Shown here in pieces: positions 25,741-34,138 of a stretch of DNA of 64,000 nt (position 1 is the first letter of the stretch; the number at the start of each line of letters is the position of its first letter). Origin of the DNA: DATAOG01 sp963753685 (lineage in GTDB: Bacteria; Pseudomonadota; Alphaproteobacteria; Geminicoccales; Geminicoccaceae); the NCBI GenBank assembly GCA_963753685.1, contig CAVWDE010000021.1, positions 248,001 to 312,000 on the forward strand, given 5' to 3'. Both the position numbers and the translations under genes were made by a program. Below the pieces are notes generated by a model, which saw only the letters and a list, made by a program, of their open reading frames with translations, had not been told where the DNA came from and searched no databases.

Positions 25741-26721
25741 TCAGTGCAGCGTGGCGCCCTCGATCTTGGTCTTGACGCGCCAGACCTCGTTCTTGCCGGC
25801 CTCGGTGATGTACAGATAGCCGCCGTGGAAGGCCATGTTGGTGGTCTGCTGGCCGGCCCCTTCCGGCAGCGGGATGGTGCCGACGATGAAGCCGTCGGGG
25901 TCGAGGACCACGACCTCGCCGCCCATGTAGTGGGCGATGTAGACGTCGCCCTTGGCGTCGGTCGCCATGCCGTCGGTGCCCCAGCCACCGTCGAGATGCG
26001 CCGCGACATGGGCGAAGCCGATGTCGATCATCCCCGGCGAGATGATCGGCACCGCGATCACCTCCTGCGCATTGAAGTCGCCGATGTAGAGCGTCTTGTC
26101 ATCAGGCGACAGGCAGATCCCGTTCGGGAAGTGCAGATGGTCGGCGAGCCGCCAGATCTTCTTGTCCGGCGCCACGTAGTACACGCCGCCGGTCGGGTTG
26201 AGCACGCTCGAGCCCCACGGATCGGTGAAGTAGATGCCGCCGACCTGGTCGACGATCAGGTCGTTCGGCCCGTGGAAGTTCTCGTTGTTGAAGTAGCGCA
26301 TGTAGTCTTCGACCTTGCCGGTCGCGATGTCGATCGTGAACACGCCGCGCTTGCGGTCGACGCCATAGAGCTTGCCGTCGTGGAATTTGAGACCCTGGGG
26401 TTCGCCGCCGGTCTTGGTGGCGGTGGTGCACTTGCCGTCCGGGGTTACCTTCTCGATGTTGCCGCTGGCGATGCTGACCATCCAGAGGTTGCCCTTGTCG
26501 TCGAACGCCGGGCCCTCGAGGAAGTCGCCGCACTGGACGAACTTCTCAGGCTTGCAGTCGCCGCAGATGTCCTCCATGGAGACGGTGCGCGACGCGCCCT
26601 GCGGCGCGGCCGCCGACATGGCTGCATGCGCGGCCGGGGATGCGCCGCTCACGAACATCGTGGTCACGAGCAGAGCCCCCGCCAGCGTGGCGGCGGTGCC
26701 TACCGACTGTCGTAGCGTCAT
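25741..26721 (-). CDS. SMP-30/gluconolactonase-like secreted beta-propeller protein
   Basis: A 326-residue protein with a signal peptide ('AGALLVTTMFVSGASPAAHA'). It is of the SMP-30/gluconolactonase/LRE family, six-bladed propellers that hydrolyse sugar lactones or other esters. Propeller features: 'GPAFDDKGNLWMVSI' near residue 70, 'HGPNDLIVDQVGGIYFTDPW' near 150, 'FPNGICLSPDDKTLYIGDF' near 195 and 'GTDGMATDAKGDVYIAHY' near 250. The Asn and Asp of 'GPNDL' and 'GTDGM' are the usual metal ligands. A Cys pair 'CGDCKPEKFVQC' near residue 53 is unusual. Substrate is unknown; the next upstream gene is also a secreted enzyme. Confidence 0.85.
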   Translation of the reverse strand: MTLRQSVGTAATLAGALLVTTMFVSGASPAAHAAMSAAAPQGASRTVSMEDICGDCKPEKFVQCGDFLEGPAFDDKGNLWMVSIASGNIEKVTPDGKCTTATKTGGEPQGLKFHDGKLYGVDRKRGVFTIDIATGKVEDYMRYFNNENFHGPNDLIVDQVGGIYFTDPWGSSVLNPTGGVYYVAPDKKIWRLADHLHFPNGICLSPDDKTLYIGDFNAQEVIAVPIISPGMIDIGFAHVAAHLDGGWGTDGMATDAKGDVYIAHYMGGEVVVLDPDGFIVGTIPLPEGAGQQTTNMAFHGGYLYITEAGKNEVWRVKTKIEGATLH

Positions 26722-26960
26722 TTTCCAACAACTCCCTCGGTTTGCCTCGTTGTGGTTTTCGGTACCCGAGCAGGCACCGGTTGGTGATCGCTCCCCATGA
26801 CGAGCATCGTTCCCCGTTTGCGCGCTGCCGCGCGACGCTCTTCGGCCTCAGCACGGCAGGCGACCGCCGGTTGCGGGCGGCCGGCGCACCATAGACGCCG
26901 ACCCAGCGCGCGTAAACACCCTCAAGCGCCCGGCGCCGCCCGGGTCCGGCGAACATGAAA

Positions 26961-26986
26961 GGACCGCGCCCCCAAGGACGCGGTCC
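26961..26986 (-). terminator. Rho-independent terminator-like hairpin after the cyclase-like gene
   Basis: GGACCGCG (26961-26968) and CGCGGTCC (26979-26986) form a perfect 8-bp stem. Read on the minus strand the second arm is followed by TTTCATG. It lies about 25 bases beyond the stop at 27011. Confidence 0.65.
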
Positions 26987-27010
26987 CCCTCAACGGCAAA
27001 TCTGGCTGGT

Positions 27011-28069
27011 TCAGTCGATCGCGATCGGAGCCCCTGCCGAGCCGGTCGCGCCGGTGATCGGCATCGGGCTGTAGATGTAGGTGAACACGTAGACGCCGGC
27101 GTCAGCCAGCGGCTTGAGCACCAGGTTCTCCTGGTTGACGATGCCGTGCCGGGTCTGCAGGAACTCGTGCAGGCAGAAGATGCAGCCCGGCTCGTCCGGA
27201 TAGGGGACCGGGTCCGTGGCCGCCCAGGTGTCGCCGCCGGTCACCCCGGCATTGACCTCCTCGGCCACCCAGCGGGCGACGTCCATGCAGATCCCGGGCT
27301 GGCCGTCGTTGAACTTGGCCGGGTCGGTCCAGTGGCTCTCCCAGCCGTAGCGGAACAGGATGGCGTCGCCTTCCATGAACTTGAAGTCGGCCATGCCCTG
27401 CTTCTGCAGCGCCTTCTTGACGTCATCCATGTTGGCGCATTGGCCCTTGTCCATGGATTCGACCCCGCGTTCGGCCGCGAAATCGATCAGGATGCCGCGC
27501 GCGATGATCGGGTGCAGCTTCTCGACGCCCAGGCTCTTCAGGCCGGTGCTGGTCGCGAACTCCCCTTCGATGTGACCGTTGTACCAGCGCATCTGACTGC
27601 GGTCGCCATCGGCGCCGATCTGGACGCCGATGTGGCCGAGGCCGTCGAACTGGGTGCCGACCTGACCGATCTCGGTGGCGATGAACTCGTCGTGATAGAC
27701 CAGCTTGTTGGCCCCGAACGGCCCGCCGGTCGGGGTCGCCGGGATGCGCATCACGAACTGGCGCGTGCCGAACAAAGGCATCTTGGCGTTGTACTCGTGG
27801 CCGAGGCTGTAGACTTGGCCCTTGTCGGCCTCGGCGAGCGCCCGCAGGACCACCTCGGGCTTGGTGTACCAGTTGGTCGAGCCGGCTTCGTCGTCTCCGC
27901 CCCACTGCTTGTTCGGCCACCACTCGGTGCCGATCGGGGTCTCCATCTTGTCGCCGTCGACCCAGGGCTTGCCGGCGCAGTCCTGCCAGTTGTCCGGGCT
28001 GCAGTCAGCCCAGGCGGCGCCGGTCGAGAGCACCAGCGCGCCGGCGGTCGCAAAAAATACCCGTGTCAT
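27011..28069 (-). CDS. Secreted cyclase-family protein (kynurenine formamidase-like fold)
   Basis: A 352-residue protein of the putative cyclase family (PF04199-like), which includes metal-dependent formamidases and lactonases. A signal peptide ends in 'GAAWADCSP'. The core reads 'GQVGTQFDGLGHIG' near residue 140, the counterpart of the HxGTHxDxPxH metal motif with some His replaced by Gln. 'GDAILFRYGWESHW' near 240 and 'AATDPVPYPDEPGCIFCLHE' near 285 also fit the long-form cyclase subgroup. Substrate is unknown. It lies upstream of the SMP-30-like gene on the same strand but has its own terminator-like hairpin. Confidence 0.82.
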   Translation of the reverse strand: MTRVFFATAGALVLSTGAAWADCSPDNWQDCAGKPWVDGDKMETPIGTEWWPNKQWGGDDEAGSTNWYTKPEVVLRALAEADKGQVYSLGHEYNAKMPLFGTRQFVMRIPATPTGGPFGANKLVYHDEFIATEIGQVGTQFDGLGHIGVQIGADGDRSQMRWYNGHIEGEFATSTGLKSLGVEKLHPIIARGILIDFAAERGVESMDKGQCANMDDVKKALQKQGMADFKFMEGDAILFRYGWESHWTDPAKFNDGQPGICMDVARWVAEEVNAGVTGGDTWAATDPVPYPDEPGCIFCLHEFLQTRHGIVNQENLVLKPLADAGVYVFTYIYSPMPITGATGSAGAPIAID

Positions 28070-28170
28070 TGCTTAAACCCCCCGTTTTTGGTTTTGGTTG
28101 ACAGCGCATTGTAGCGCTCTCCGCAGGGTCGGCTAGGGGCTCGTTGTGCGACGACCGGAGGTGGGCGGCG

Positions 28171-28782
28171 TCAGTGCGGCACCTGGGGTTGCTGGGGCGT
28201 CTGGACCTGCTGCGGCAGCGCGCCCGTCCAGCGGATGTTCTCGAAGCGCTCGACCTCGCGGGCATCGTGCATGCGGTAGTAGAGCCCGGACGGGTCCTCG
28301 TGCAGCAGCTCGAACGTGCCCGCCATCATGATCGCGCCGTCGGTGAACGCGACCGGCTTGGCGCAGAACACCTCGACCATCTGCGAGGGGCCCGCGGGCA
28401 GGCAAAACGGGCAGGTCGGCGGCCAGGCGGTGAGCAGGAAATGGTCGTGCTCGAGGCCGCCCTCGAGCGGGAACAGGAAGCCCATGACCTTGGCCTCGCG
28501 GCCGTCGAGCGCCTTGACCTCGGGGCGATAGTCGGTGTGGAAGATGGTCTGCAACGGCGCGATCGATTCCGACTGGACCTGCAGGTCGCCCAAAAGGTCC
28601 CAGCCGACCGCGCCCTCGGGCACCTTGTAGAAGGCGTTGTGCACCTTGGGGATCTGGCTCGGGTCGATCAGGCCCGACTGCTGCGGGGGCTGCTGGCTGA
28701 ACGCGGGCGCGCCGCCCGTGGCCATCGCCGTGACCAGGCCCAGAGCGAGCCAACCGACCTTCGCGGACCGCGTCATGCCCAT
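28171..28782 (-). CDS. DUF3299 domain protein (secreted)
   Basis: A 203-residue protein with a signal peptide ending near 'GGAPAFSQQ'. The DUF3299 core is visible: 'DGREAKVMGFLFPLEGG' near residue 95, and 'FLLTAWPPTCPFCLPAGPSQ' near 120 with a Cys pair that could bind metal. In other proteobacteria DUF3299 genes travel with an ATPase and an FtsX-type permease in loci linked to zinc homeostasis. The same order is seen here (ATPase, permease, DUF3299 on one strand), so it is probably the exported partner of that ABC system. Confidence 0.85.
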   Translation of the reverse strand: MGMTRSAKVGWLALGLVTAMATGGAPAFSQQPPQQSGLIDPSQIPKVHNAFYKVPEGAVGWDLLGDLQVQSESIAPLQTIFHTDYRPEVKALDGREAKVMGFLFPLEGGLEHDHFLLTAWPPTCPFCLPAGPSQMVEVFCAKPVAFTDGAIMMAGTFELLHEDPSGLYYRMHDAREVERFENIRWTGALPQQVQTPQQPQVPH

Positions 28783-28817
28783 CCCCCCTGTTCGCGCTTG
28801 CGACGAAGTCTAGCGCA

Positions 28818-30065
28818 TCAGGCGCGCGACGCCAGCACGCGGGCGATGTCCGTGCGCCAGGCCTGAACCGCCGGCAGCAGCGCCGAGAGCAGCCCGATGG
28901 CGAGCGCCAGCAGGACGACGTAGATCTCCTCGGGCAGCCAGGTGAGGCCGGTCAGCCCCATGTCCCGCGCCTGCGGCAGCAGGCTGCCGATCAGCGTCGC
29001 GACGCCGTGGCCGATCAGGAGGCCGAGCAGCGCGCCGCCGCCCGCCAGGATCAGGCCCTCGATCAGCGGCTGCACGAACAGCACCCGGCGCGAGGCGCCG
29101 AGCGTGCGCATCACCGCGAGGTCGTAGCGGCGCTCCTGCATGGCATTCCAGAGCGCGATGAAGACGCTCAAGCCCGCGCTCGCGATCAGCAGCACGCCGA
29201 AGCCGCGCAGGGTCTCCAGGCCGACCCCGACCAGCGACAGAAGACGCGCGGTCTCGAGCGCTGGCGAAGCGGCCTGGAGGGCGCCCTCGCGGTTGACCTC
29301 GAGGGGCACCTGCACGGCGCCGAGCGGCGAGTTGTAGTGGACCAGCAGCGCGGTGACCTCGAGCGGCCGCGGCGGCTCGGGCAGGCCGGCCTGCTCGTGC
29401 TCATGGTCCTCCTCATGCGCGTGCTCGTCGGCGTCCTGCCCGGGGCCATGCATGCCGTGCACCTCCCAGACGCTCTCGACCGGGGTCAGGACCAGCCGGT
29501 CGAGCACGCTCGCGGTCGGCGCGAGCAGGCCGACCACAGTATAGGGATGCTCGGCGTGCTCGGGACCGCCGCCGGCGATGCCGTGGCTGCCGACGAAGCG
29601 GTCGCCGACCCCGAGACCGGTCGCGGCGGCCACCGCGGCGCCGAGCGTCGCCTCGAAGGGCGCCTGCCAGAGGCGGCCGGCGGCCAGCGTCGCGCCGTAG
29701 TGCTGGGCATAGGCATGCTCGGTGCCGAGGATGCGGAAGCCCGCGACGTTGTCGCCCATGGCGATCGGGATCACGCTCTCGACCCGCGGGTGCTGGCGCC
29801 AGCGCGCGACCTCGCTGAGCGGGATGTTGCCGGTCGGAAAATCGACCTGGTAGATGCTGGAGAGGATCAGCTGCAAGGGGCTGCCCTTGGCGCCGATCAC
29901 CAGGTCGAAGCCGCGCGCGTCGCGCAGCAGCCGGTGCTCGAGCTGGGCGCCGAACAGCAGCAGCAGCACGATCGTGCCGACCCCGAGCCCGAGCAGGATC
30001 AGGTTGAGCAGGGCATTGAGCGCCCGGCCGCGGATGTAGGCGAGGCTCAGCGCGAGCAGGCTCAT
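28818..30065 (-). CDS. ABC transporter permease, FtsX/MacB-like, with His-rich periplasmic loop
   Basis: A 415-residue FtsX-fold permease. One helix at the N-terminus ('LLNLILLGLGVGTIVLLLL') is followed by a large extracytoplasmic domain and three C-terminal helices ('GVLLIASAGLSVFIALWNAM', 'LILAGGGALLGLLIGHGVA', 'VVLLALAIGLLSALLPAVQA'). The extracytoplasmic part carries a His/Asp/Glu cluster, 'DADEHAHEEDHEHEQAG', near residues 210-225, a likely metal-binding loop. Its start overlaps the ATPase stop by four bases, so the two are coupled. Such permeases usually act in lipoprotein release or mechanotransmission rather than import. Confidence 0.88.
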   Translation of the reverse strand: MSLLALSLAYIRGRALNALLNLILLGLGVGTIVLLLLFGAQLEHRLLRDARGFDLVIGAKGSPLQLILSSIYQVDFPTGNIPLSEVARWRQHPRVESVIPIAMGDNVAGFRILGTEHAYAQHYGATLAAGRLWQAPFEATLGAAVAAATGLGVGDRFVGSHGIAGGGPEHAEHPYTVVGLLAPTASVLDRLVLTPVESVWEVHGMHGPGQDADEHAHEEDHEHEQAGLPEPPRPLEVTALLVHYNSPLGAVQVPLEVNREGALQAASPALETARLLSLVGVGLETLRGFGVLLIASAGLSVFIALWNAMQERRYDLAVMRTLGASRRVLFVQPLIEGLILAGGGALLGLLIGHGVATLIGSLLPQARDMGLTGLTWLPEEIYVVLLALAIGLLSALLPAVQAWRTDIARVLASRA

Positions 30066-30796
30066 GCCGCCGCTCCGCTCACGATCGGCGTCAGCATCAG
30101 CCGCTGGTCGAAATGCGGCGCCAGGCGCTGGTCGTGGGTCGCGATCACGAGGGTCGCTCCCGACGCCTCCGCCTGCTGGCGCAGCAGACGGACCACGGCG
30201 GCGCAGTTGGCGTCGTCGAGCGCCGAGGTCGGCTCGTCGGCCAGGATCAGCGCCGGCCGGTTGATCACGGCGCGCGCGATCGCGACCCGCTGCGCCTCGC
30301 CCTGGCTGAGCTCGGCGGGTCGCGCTCCGGCCAGCCCGGTCAGATGGAGCTCTGCGAGAAGCTGCCCGATCCGCGCCTCGTCACCCTCCAGACCGGCGAG
30401 CGAGCGCGCAAGGCGCAGATTGTCCCGGACCGTGATCGCCGCGATCAGGTGCAGGTTCTGCAACACGATCCCGATCTTCTGGCCGCGCAAGCGGTCGAGC
30501 TCGGCCGGCCGCAGCGCCGCGAGATCCTGGCCGGCGACCCGGATCCGCCCCCGGGTCGGGCGCAGCAGGCCCGCGATCAGGTGCAACAGCGTGCTCTTGC
30601 CGCAGCCCGAGGGCCCAAGCACCAGGCTGTGGCGGCCGGCCACGACCGACCAGGCGGCGACCCGCAGCACCGTGCGCGTGCCGAACCGCTGCGCCAGATC
30701 CAAAATCGCCAGGACGGGTGCCGGCGCCGCCCCGGGATCGGGCGCGGCCAGCGCCCGGGCCGGCGCGGCGGACAGGGTCGCCAAGGGCGTTGGCAT
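30062..30796 (-). CDS. ABC transporter ATP-binding protein (LolD/MacB-like)
   Basis: A 244-residue ATPase partner of the FtsX-type permease. Walker A 'LVLGPSGCGKSTLLHLIAGL' lies near residue 62, the Q-loop at 'GIVLQNLHLI', the signature 'LSQGEAQRVAIARAV' near 160, and Walker B 'ALILADEPTSALDDA' near 182. The proposed start is the ATG at 30796 (MPTPLATL), directly after a run of four 14-bp repeats. An ATG at 30901 would make the repeats coding, which is unlikely because 14 is not a multiple of three. It heads the ATPase-permease-DUF3299 operon. Confidence 0.87.
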   Translation of the reverse strand: MPTPLATLSAAPARALAAPDPGAAPAPVLAILDLAQRFGTRTVLRVAAWSVVAGRHSLVLGPSGCGKSTLLHLIAGLLRPTRGRIRVAGQDLAALRPAELDRLRGQKIGIVLQNLHLIAAITVRDNLRLARSLAGLEGDEARIGQLLAELHLTGLAGARPAELSQGEAQRVAIARAVINRPALILADEPTSALDDANCAAVVRLLRQQAEASGATLVIATHDQRLAPHFDQRLMLTPIVSGAAA

Positions 30797-30798
30797 CT

Positions 30799-30854
30799 TC
30801 TGGGGTGCAACCTCTGGGATGCAACTTCTTGCGTGCAACTTCTTGGGTGCAGCC
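30799..30854 (-). repeat. Four tandem 14-bp repeats in the leader of the ABC operon
   Basis: Four consecutive 14-base units lie at 30799-30812, 30813-30826, 30827-30840 and 30841-30854. On the minus strand they approximate AGTTGCAYSCMAGA, with one to four mismatches between units. They end two bases before the proposed ATPase start codon, so they occupy the position of the ribosome binding site and 5' leader. Confidence 0.8.
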
Positions 30855-31061
30855 GCGCTTTGGGGTAGTATGCCATGGAACTGCGCGGCAGGCGCGGGCA
30901 AAACTTAGGCGGAGGGTCGCTGCCGGGCGGACGGACGCGGAGGCGTCGCGCATCTTGAGGCCGCGGCGTCAGGCTCCTGCCGCAGGCCAGGCCGGCGCCG
31001 GTCACCGCGCGGCGCCATGCCCGGCACAGCGAAACGGCAACGGGCACCGACGGAGGCAATG

Positions 31062-31808
31062 ATGCGGTTCGCCAGTCTAGCCGGCAGCCTCGTGGTCCTA
31101 CTGAGCGGTGCCGCCGTGGCCGCCCAGGGCGACTCCCTGGTGGTGACCGGCAACGGCGTCAACGTCCGGCTCCGACCCGAGCCCAACGCCAAGGTCCTCC
31201 TCCAGGTCTATCGTAACGATCCGGCGGTCGAGCTGGGGCGCGAGGGCAACTGGGTGCAGGTCCGGTTGCCGGACCGGGACGCCACGGGGTGGATCCACGC
31301 CTCCCTGGTGACGGTCGCCGGTAGCGCCGCCCCGGCAGCGGCTGCCACCGCCGCGCCGCTACCCCCGCCCGCGCCGGCGGTCGCGACGACGAGCCCCGGG
31401 CCCGCGACCAGCCCGGCACCGGCGGTAGCGCCGCCGCCCCAGCAGCCGAGCGCTGCCAACGGCGGCCAGGCGCCCGAGCTCAAGCCGGGCGGCTCGCAGG
31501 TGGCCGCGGTCGAGCCCACCGGCGGCGCCGACGCGCTCACGCGCTTCCGCGACAGCGTGACCTACCTCAACAATCGCGCGCTGGCGGCCGCGGGCGTCGA
31601 TCTGTTCACCGGCGTCCAGCCGGCCGGCGAAGGCGTGGTCCAGGTCACCGCGACCGATGCCTGGACGACCGTGCCGGCGGACGGCCAGCAGAGCTTCATG
31701 AACACCCTGTTCGACCGCTGGCTGGCCGCGGCCGGCGCCGGCCATCCGCTCAGCGTCCAGGTGGTCGACCGGACCGGTCACGTCCTGAAGGAGAAGTCCG
31801 GGCCGTGA
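31062..31808 (+). CDS. SH3 domain-containing secreted protein
   Basis: A 248-residue exported protein. Residues 1-20 are a signal peptide ('SLAGSLVVLLSGAAVAAQ'). Residues 22-85 form a bacterial SH3 domain: 'SLVVTGNGVNVRLRPEPNAK', 'REGNWVQVRLPDRDATGWIH'. A Pro/Ala-rich linker (about 90-145) leads to a C-terminal domain of unknown family ('TRFRDSVTYLNNRALAAAGV', 'LFDRWLAAAG'). The second of two adjacent ATGs (31062) has the better spacing to GGAGG. Bacterial SH3 domains usually bind peptidoglycan. It is divergent from the ABC operon. Confidence 0.82.
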   Translation: MRFASLAGSLVVLLSGAAVAAQGDSLVVTGNGVNVRLRPEPNAKVLLQVYRNDPAVELGREGNWVQVRLPDRDATGWIHASLVTVAGSAAPAAAATAAPLPPPAPAVATTSPGPATSPAPAVAPPPQQPSAANGGQAPELKPGGSQVAAVEPTGGADALTRFRDSVTYLNNRALAAAGVDLFTGVQPAGEGVVQVTATDAWTTVPADGQQSFMNTLFDRWLAAAGAGHPLSVQVVDRTGHVLKEKSGP

Positions 31809-31834
31809 TCGCGGCCGGGTGGGGAGCGAGGCCT

Positions 31835-32128
31835 ATGAAGATCACCATCGACATCGACTGCACGCCCCAGGAGGTCAGGGCGTTCCTCGGGCTGCCGCAT
31901 GTCGAGCCGATGCAGGACGCCCTGATCGCCAAGATGCAGGAACGCCTGGCCAAGTCCCTCGACGCGATGGATCCCGAGGCGCTGATGAAACTCTGGCTGC
32001 CCGGCGGCATCGAGGGACTGACCCAGCTTCAGGAGCGGTTCTGGGGGCCGTTGATGAAGGGCATGACGTCGGCGGGGGCGGGCACCACCGCCAGCGCCGG
32101 GGGCAAGTCCAAGGGCCAGAAGGAGTGA
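31835..32128 (+). CDS. DUF6489 family protein
   Basis: A 97-residue protein with the conserved start 'MKITIDIDCTPQEVRAFLGL' and 'VEPMQDALIAKMQERLAKSL', as in the alphaproteobacterial DUF6489 family of unknown function. The C-terminus is a flexible Ala/Gly/Lys tail. The ATG at 31835 follows GGGGAGCGAGG. It begins 27 bases after the SH3 gene and is probably co-transcribed with it. Confidence 0.85.
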   Translation: MKITIDIDCTPQEVRAFLGLPHVEPMQDALIAKMQERLAKSLDAMDPEALMKLWLPGGIEGLTQLQERFWGPLMKGMTSAGAGTTASAGGKSKGQKE

Positions 32129-32143
32129 AGCCCGCGCCGCCGG

Positions 32144-33794
32144 TCAGGCGGTCGGCAACTGGTAGCCCCGGAAGCGCTCGCGCAGCACCGACTTCTGGAT
32201 CTTGCCGGTCGCGGTGTGCGGCAGCTCGTCGACGAACACCACGTCGTCCGGCAGCCACCATCTGGCGACCTTGGGACGCAGGAAATCGATGATCCCGGCG
32301 CGCTCGACCTTGGCGCCCGGATGGCGCACCGCGATCAGCAGCGGCCGCTCGCCCCACTTGGGATGCGCGACCGCGATCACCGCCGCCTCGCGCAGCTCCG
32401 GATGGCCGACCGCGGCGTTCTCGAGCGCGATCGAGCTGATCCATTCGCCGCCCGAGCTGATCATGTCCTTGGCCCGGTCGGTGATCTGCATGGTGCCGGT
32501 GGGATCGATGGTCGCGACGTCGCCGGTCGAGAACCAGCCCTCGGCATCGAACGCCTCCCGGGACGCCTCCGGGTCGCGAAAATAGGCCGACGCGATCCAC
32601 GGGCCGCGGACGAACAGGACGCCCGCCGAACGGCCGTCGTGGGGCAGGGGCTTGCCCTGGTCGTCGACGATCTTGAACTCGACGCCCCAGACTGCGTGTC
32701 CCTGCTTCAGCTTGATCCGGTGGCGCTCCTCGACCGGCAGCCGGGCGCGCGCCGGCATTGAGCGAGCCGATCGAGCCGACCGGGCTCATCTCGGTCATGC
32801 CCCAGCCGTGCAGCACCTCGATCCCGTGCTCCAGCTCGAAGGCCTCGATCATCGAGAGCGGTGCCGCCGCGCCGCCGATCACCACCCGCTCGAGCGATGA
32901 CAACCGCTTGCCGGTCTCCTTCAGGTAGTTGAGCAGACCGAACCAGATGGTCGGCACGCCGGCCGAGAACGTGACCCGCTCGCGCTCGAACTGCTCGTAC
33001 AGGCTGGCGCCATCCAGCCGTGGCCCCGGCATCACCACCCGCGCGCCGACCAGCGGGCAGACGTAGGGCAGGCCCCAGGCGTTGACATGGAACATCGGCA
33101 CGACCGGCAGCACCGTGTCCCTGGCGCCGAGCCCGATCGCGTCGGGCAGTGCGACCGCCAGGGCATGCAGCACGGTCGAGCGGTGGTGGTAGAGCGCGCC
33201 CTTGGGATGGCCGGTCGTGCCCGAGGTGTAGCAGAGGCCCGACGCCGTGGTCTCATCGAACACCGGCCACTCGTACTCGGCGGGCTCGGCCGCGATCAGC
33301 CGCTCGTAGCTCCGGACCTCGAGGCCGGTCCCCGCGAGGCCATTCGCCGGCAGGTGGGCATCGTCGGTCAGGACGAAGACGCCCTCGAGCGTCCTCAGCT
33401 GCGGCGCCAGGCGCTCGACCAGCGGCAGGAACATCGGGTCGGTGAACAGATAGCGGTCCTCGGCGTGATTGATGATGTAGGCGATCTGGTCCGGGAACAG
33501 GCGGGGGTTGATCGTGTGGCAGACCGCCCCGATGCCCGCGATGCCGTAGTAGAGCTCGAAGTGCCGGTGGTCGTTCCAGGCGAGCGTCGCGATCCGGTCG
33601 CCGAGGCCGACCCGGAGCCCCGACTGCAGCGCATTCGCCAGCTGCCTGACCCGGCCGCGCAGCCCGGCGTAGGTGGTCCGGAGCGCCGCCTGGTCGGCGG
33701 TGCAGGAGACCATCTCGGTCTCGCCGTGATAGTCGGCCGCGTAGTCGAGGATCGACGAGATCCGGAGCGGCTGGTCCATCATCAGGCCGCGCAT
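32144..33794 (-). CDS. Acyl-CoA ligase, DmdB/medium-chain type (apparent frameshift near 32758)
   Basis: An AMP-forming acyl-CoA synthetase. 'MRGLMMDQPLRISSILDYAA' at the N-terminus resembles the methylthiopropionyl-CoA ligase/medium-chain group. The ATP motif is 'LCYTSGTTGHPKGALYHHRS' near residue 170, and 'EVLHGWGMTEMSPVGSIGSL' follows near 325. Just after that the frame breaks; the remainder ('LKQGHAVWGVEFKIVDDQGK', 'GWFSTGDVATID', 'LPHTATGKIQKSVLRE') lies one frame over. Removing one T from the TT at 32758-32759 restores 549 residues. The start at 33794 follows GGTGGAGG. Substrate is uncertain (fatty acid or methylthiopropionate). Confidence 0.85.
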
Positions 33795-33949
33795 GGTCGC
33801 CTCCACCGTCGCTCTCATGCGGTCCGCTCCGCTCTTGCTGCGCGCGCCGGCACGGGTCACGCGAGTGCGCAAATCCTGCGCGCAAGGCGGACCTGTCCGC
33901 GCTCAGCCTCCGCGAACGACGCGTCTCGACGCGCGCCCATCCGGCACGC

Positions 33950-34078
33950 TCAGAGCCGGACGTTGCCCTCGTCGGACTGGTAGACCCTGGCCGAGCTGAG
34001 GTCCACCTGGTCCAGGCCCCAGGCGGCGATGAGGGCGATCGCGAGCGCGGCGATCACCGCCGAGACGAAGGCCTTCAT
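33950..34078 (-). CDS. 42-residue single-helix membrane protein
   Basis: A very short gene encoding MKAFVSAVIAALAIALIAAW and then GLDQVDLSSARVYQSDEGNVRL. It has one membrane helix (residues 4-20) and a soluble tail ending in 'VRL'. Similar short proteins with one helix and a '..VRL' end are known in alphaproteobacteria. It lies 60 bases downstream of the WD40-cytochrome c gene at the end of the formate dehydrogenase locus, so it may be a small accessory subunit. There is an SD-like GGGAGA upstream. Confidence 0.55.
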   Translation of the reverse strand: MKAFVSAVIAALAIALIAAWGLDQVDLSSARVYQSDEGNVRL

Positions 34079-34138
34079 GTCCAGATCTCCCTGCTTTTCT
34101 GTGATGCGGCGTCTCGGATCGAAGCGTCATTCCCGGCC

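Noticed and set aside
30797..30901. Longer ATPase start at 30901 that would make the 14-bp repeats coding
   Set aside because: Repeats of 14 bases shift frame each time and give no repeated peptide. The ATG at 30796 gives a normal N-terminus.
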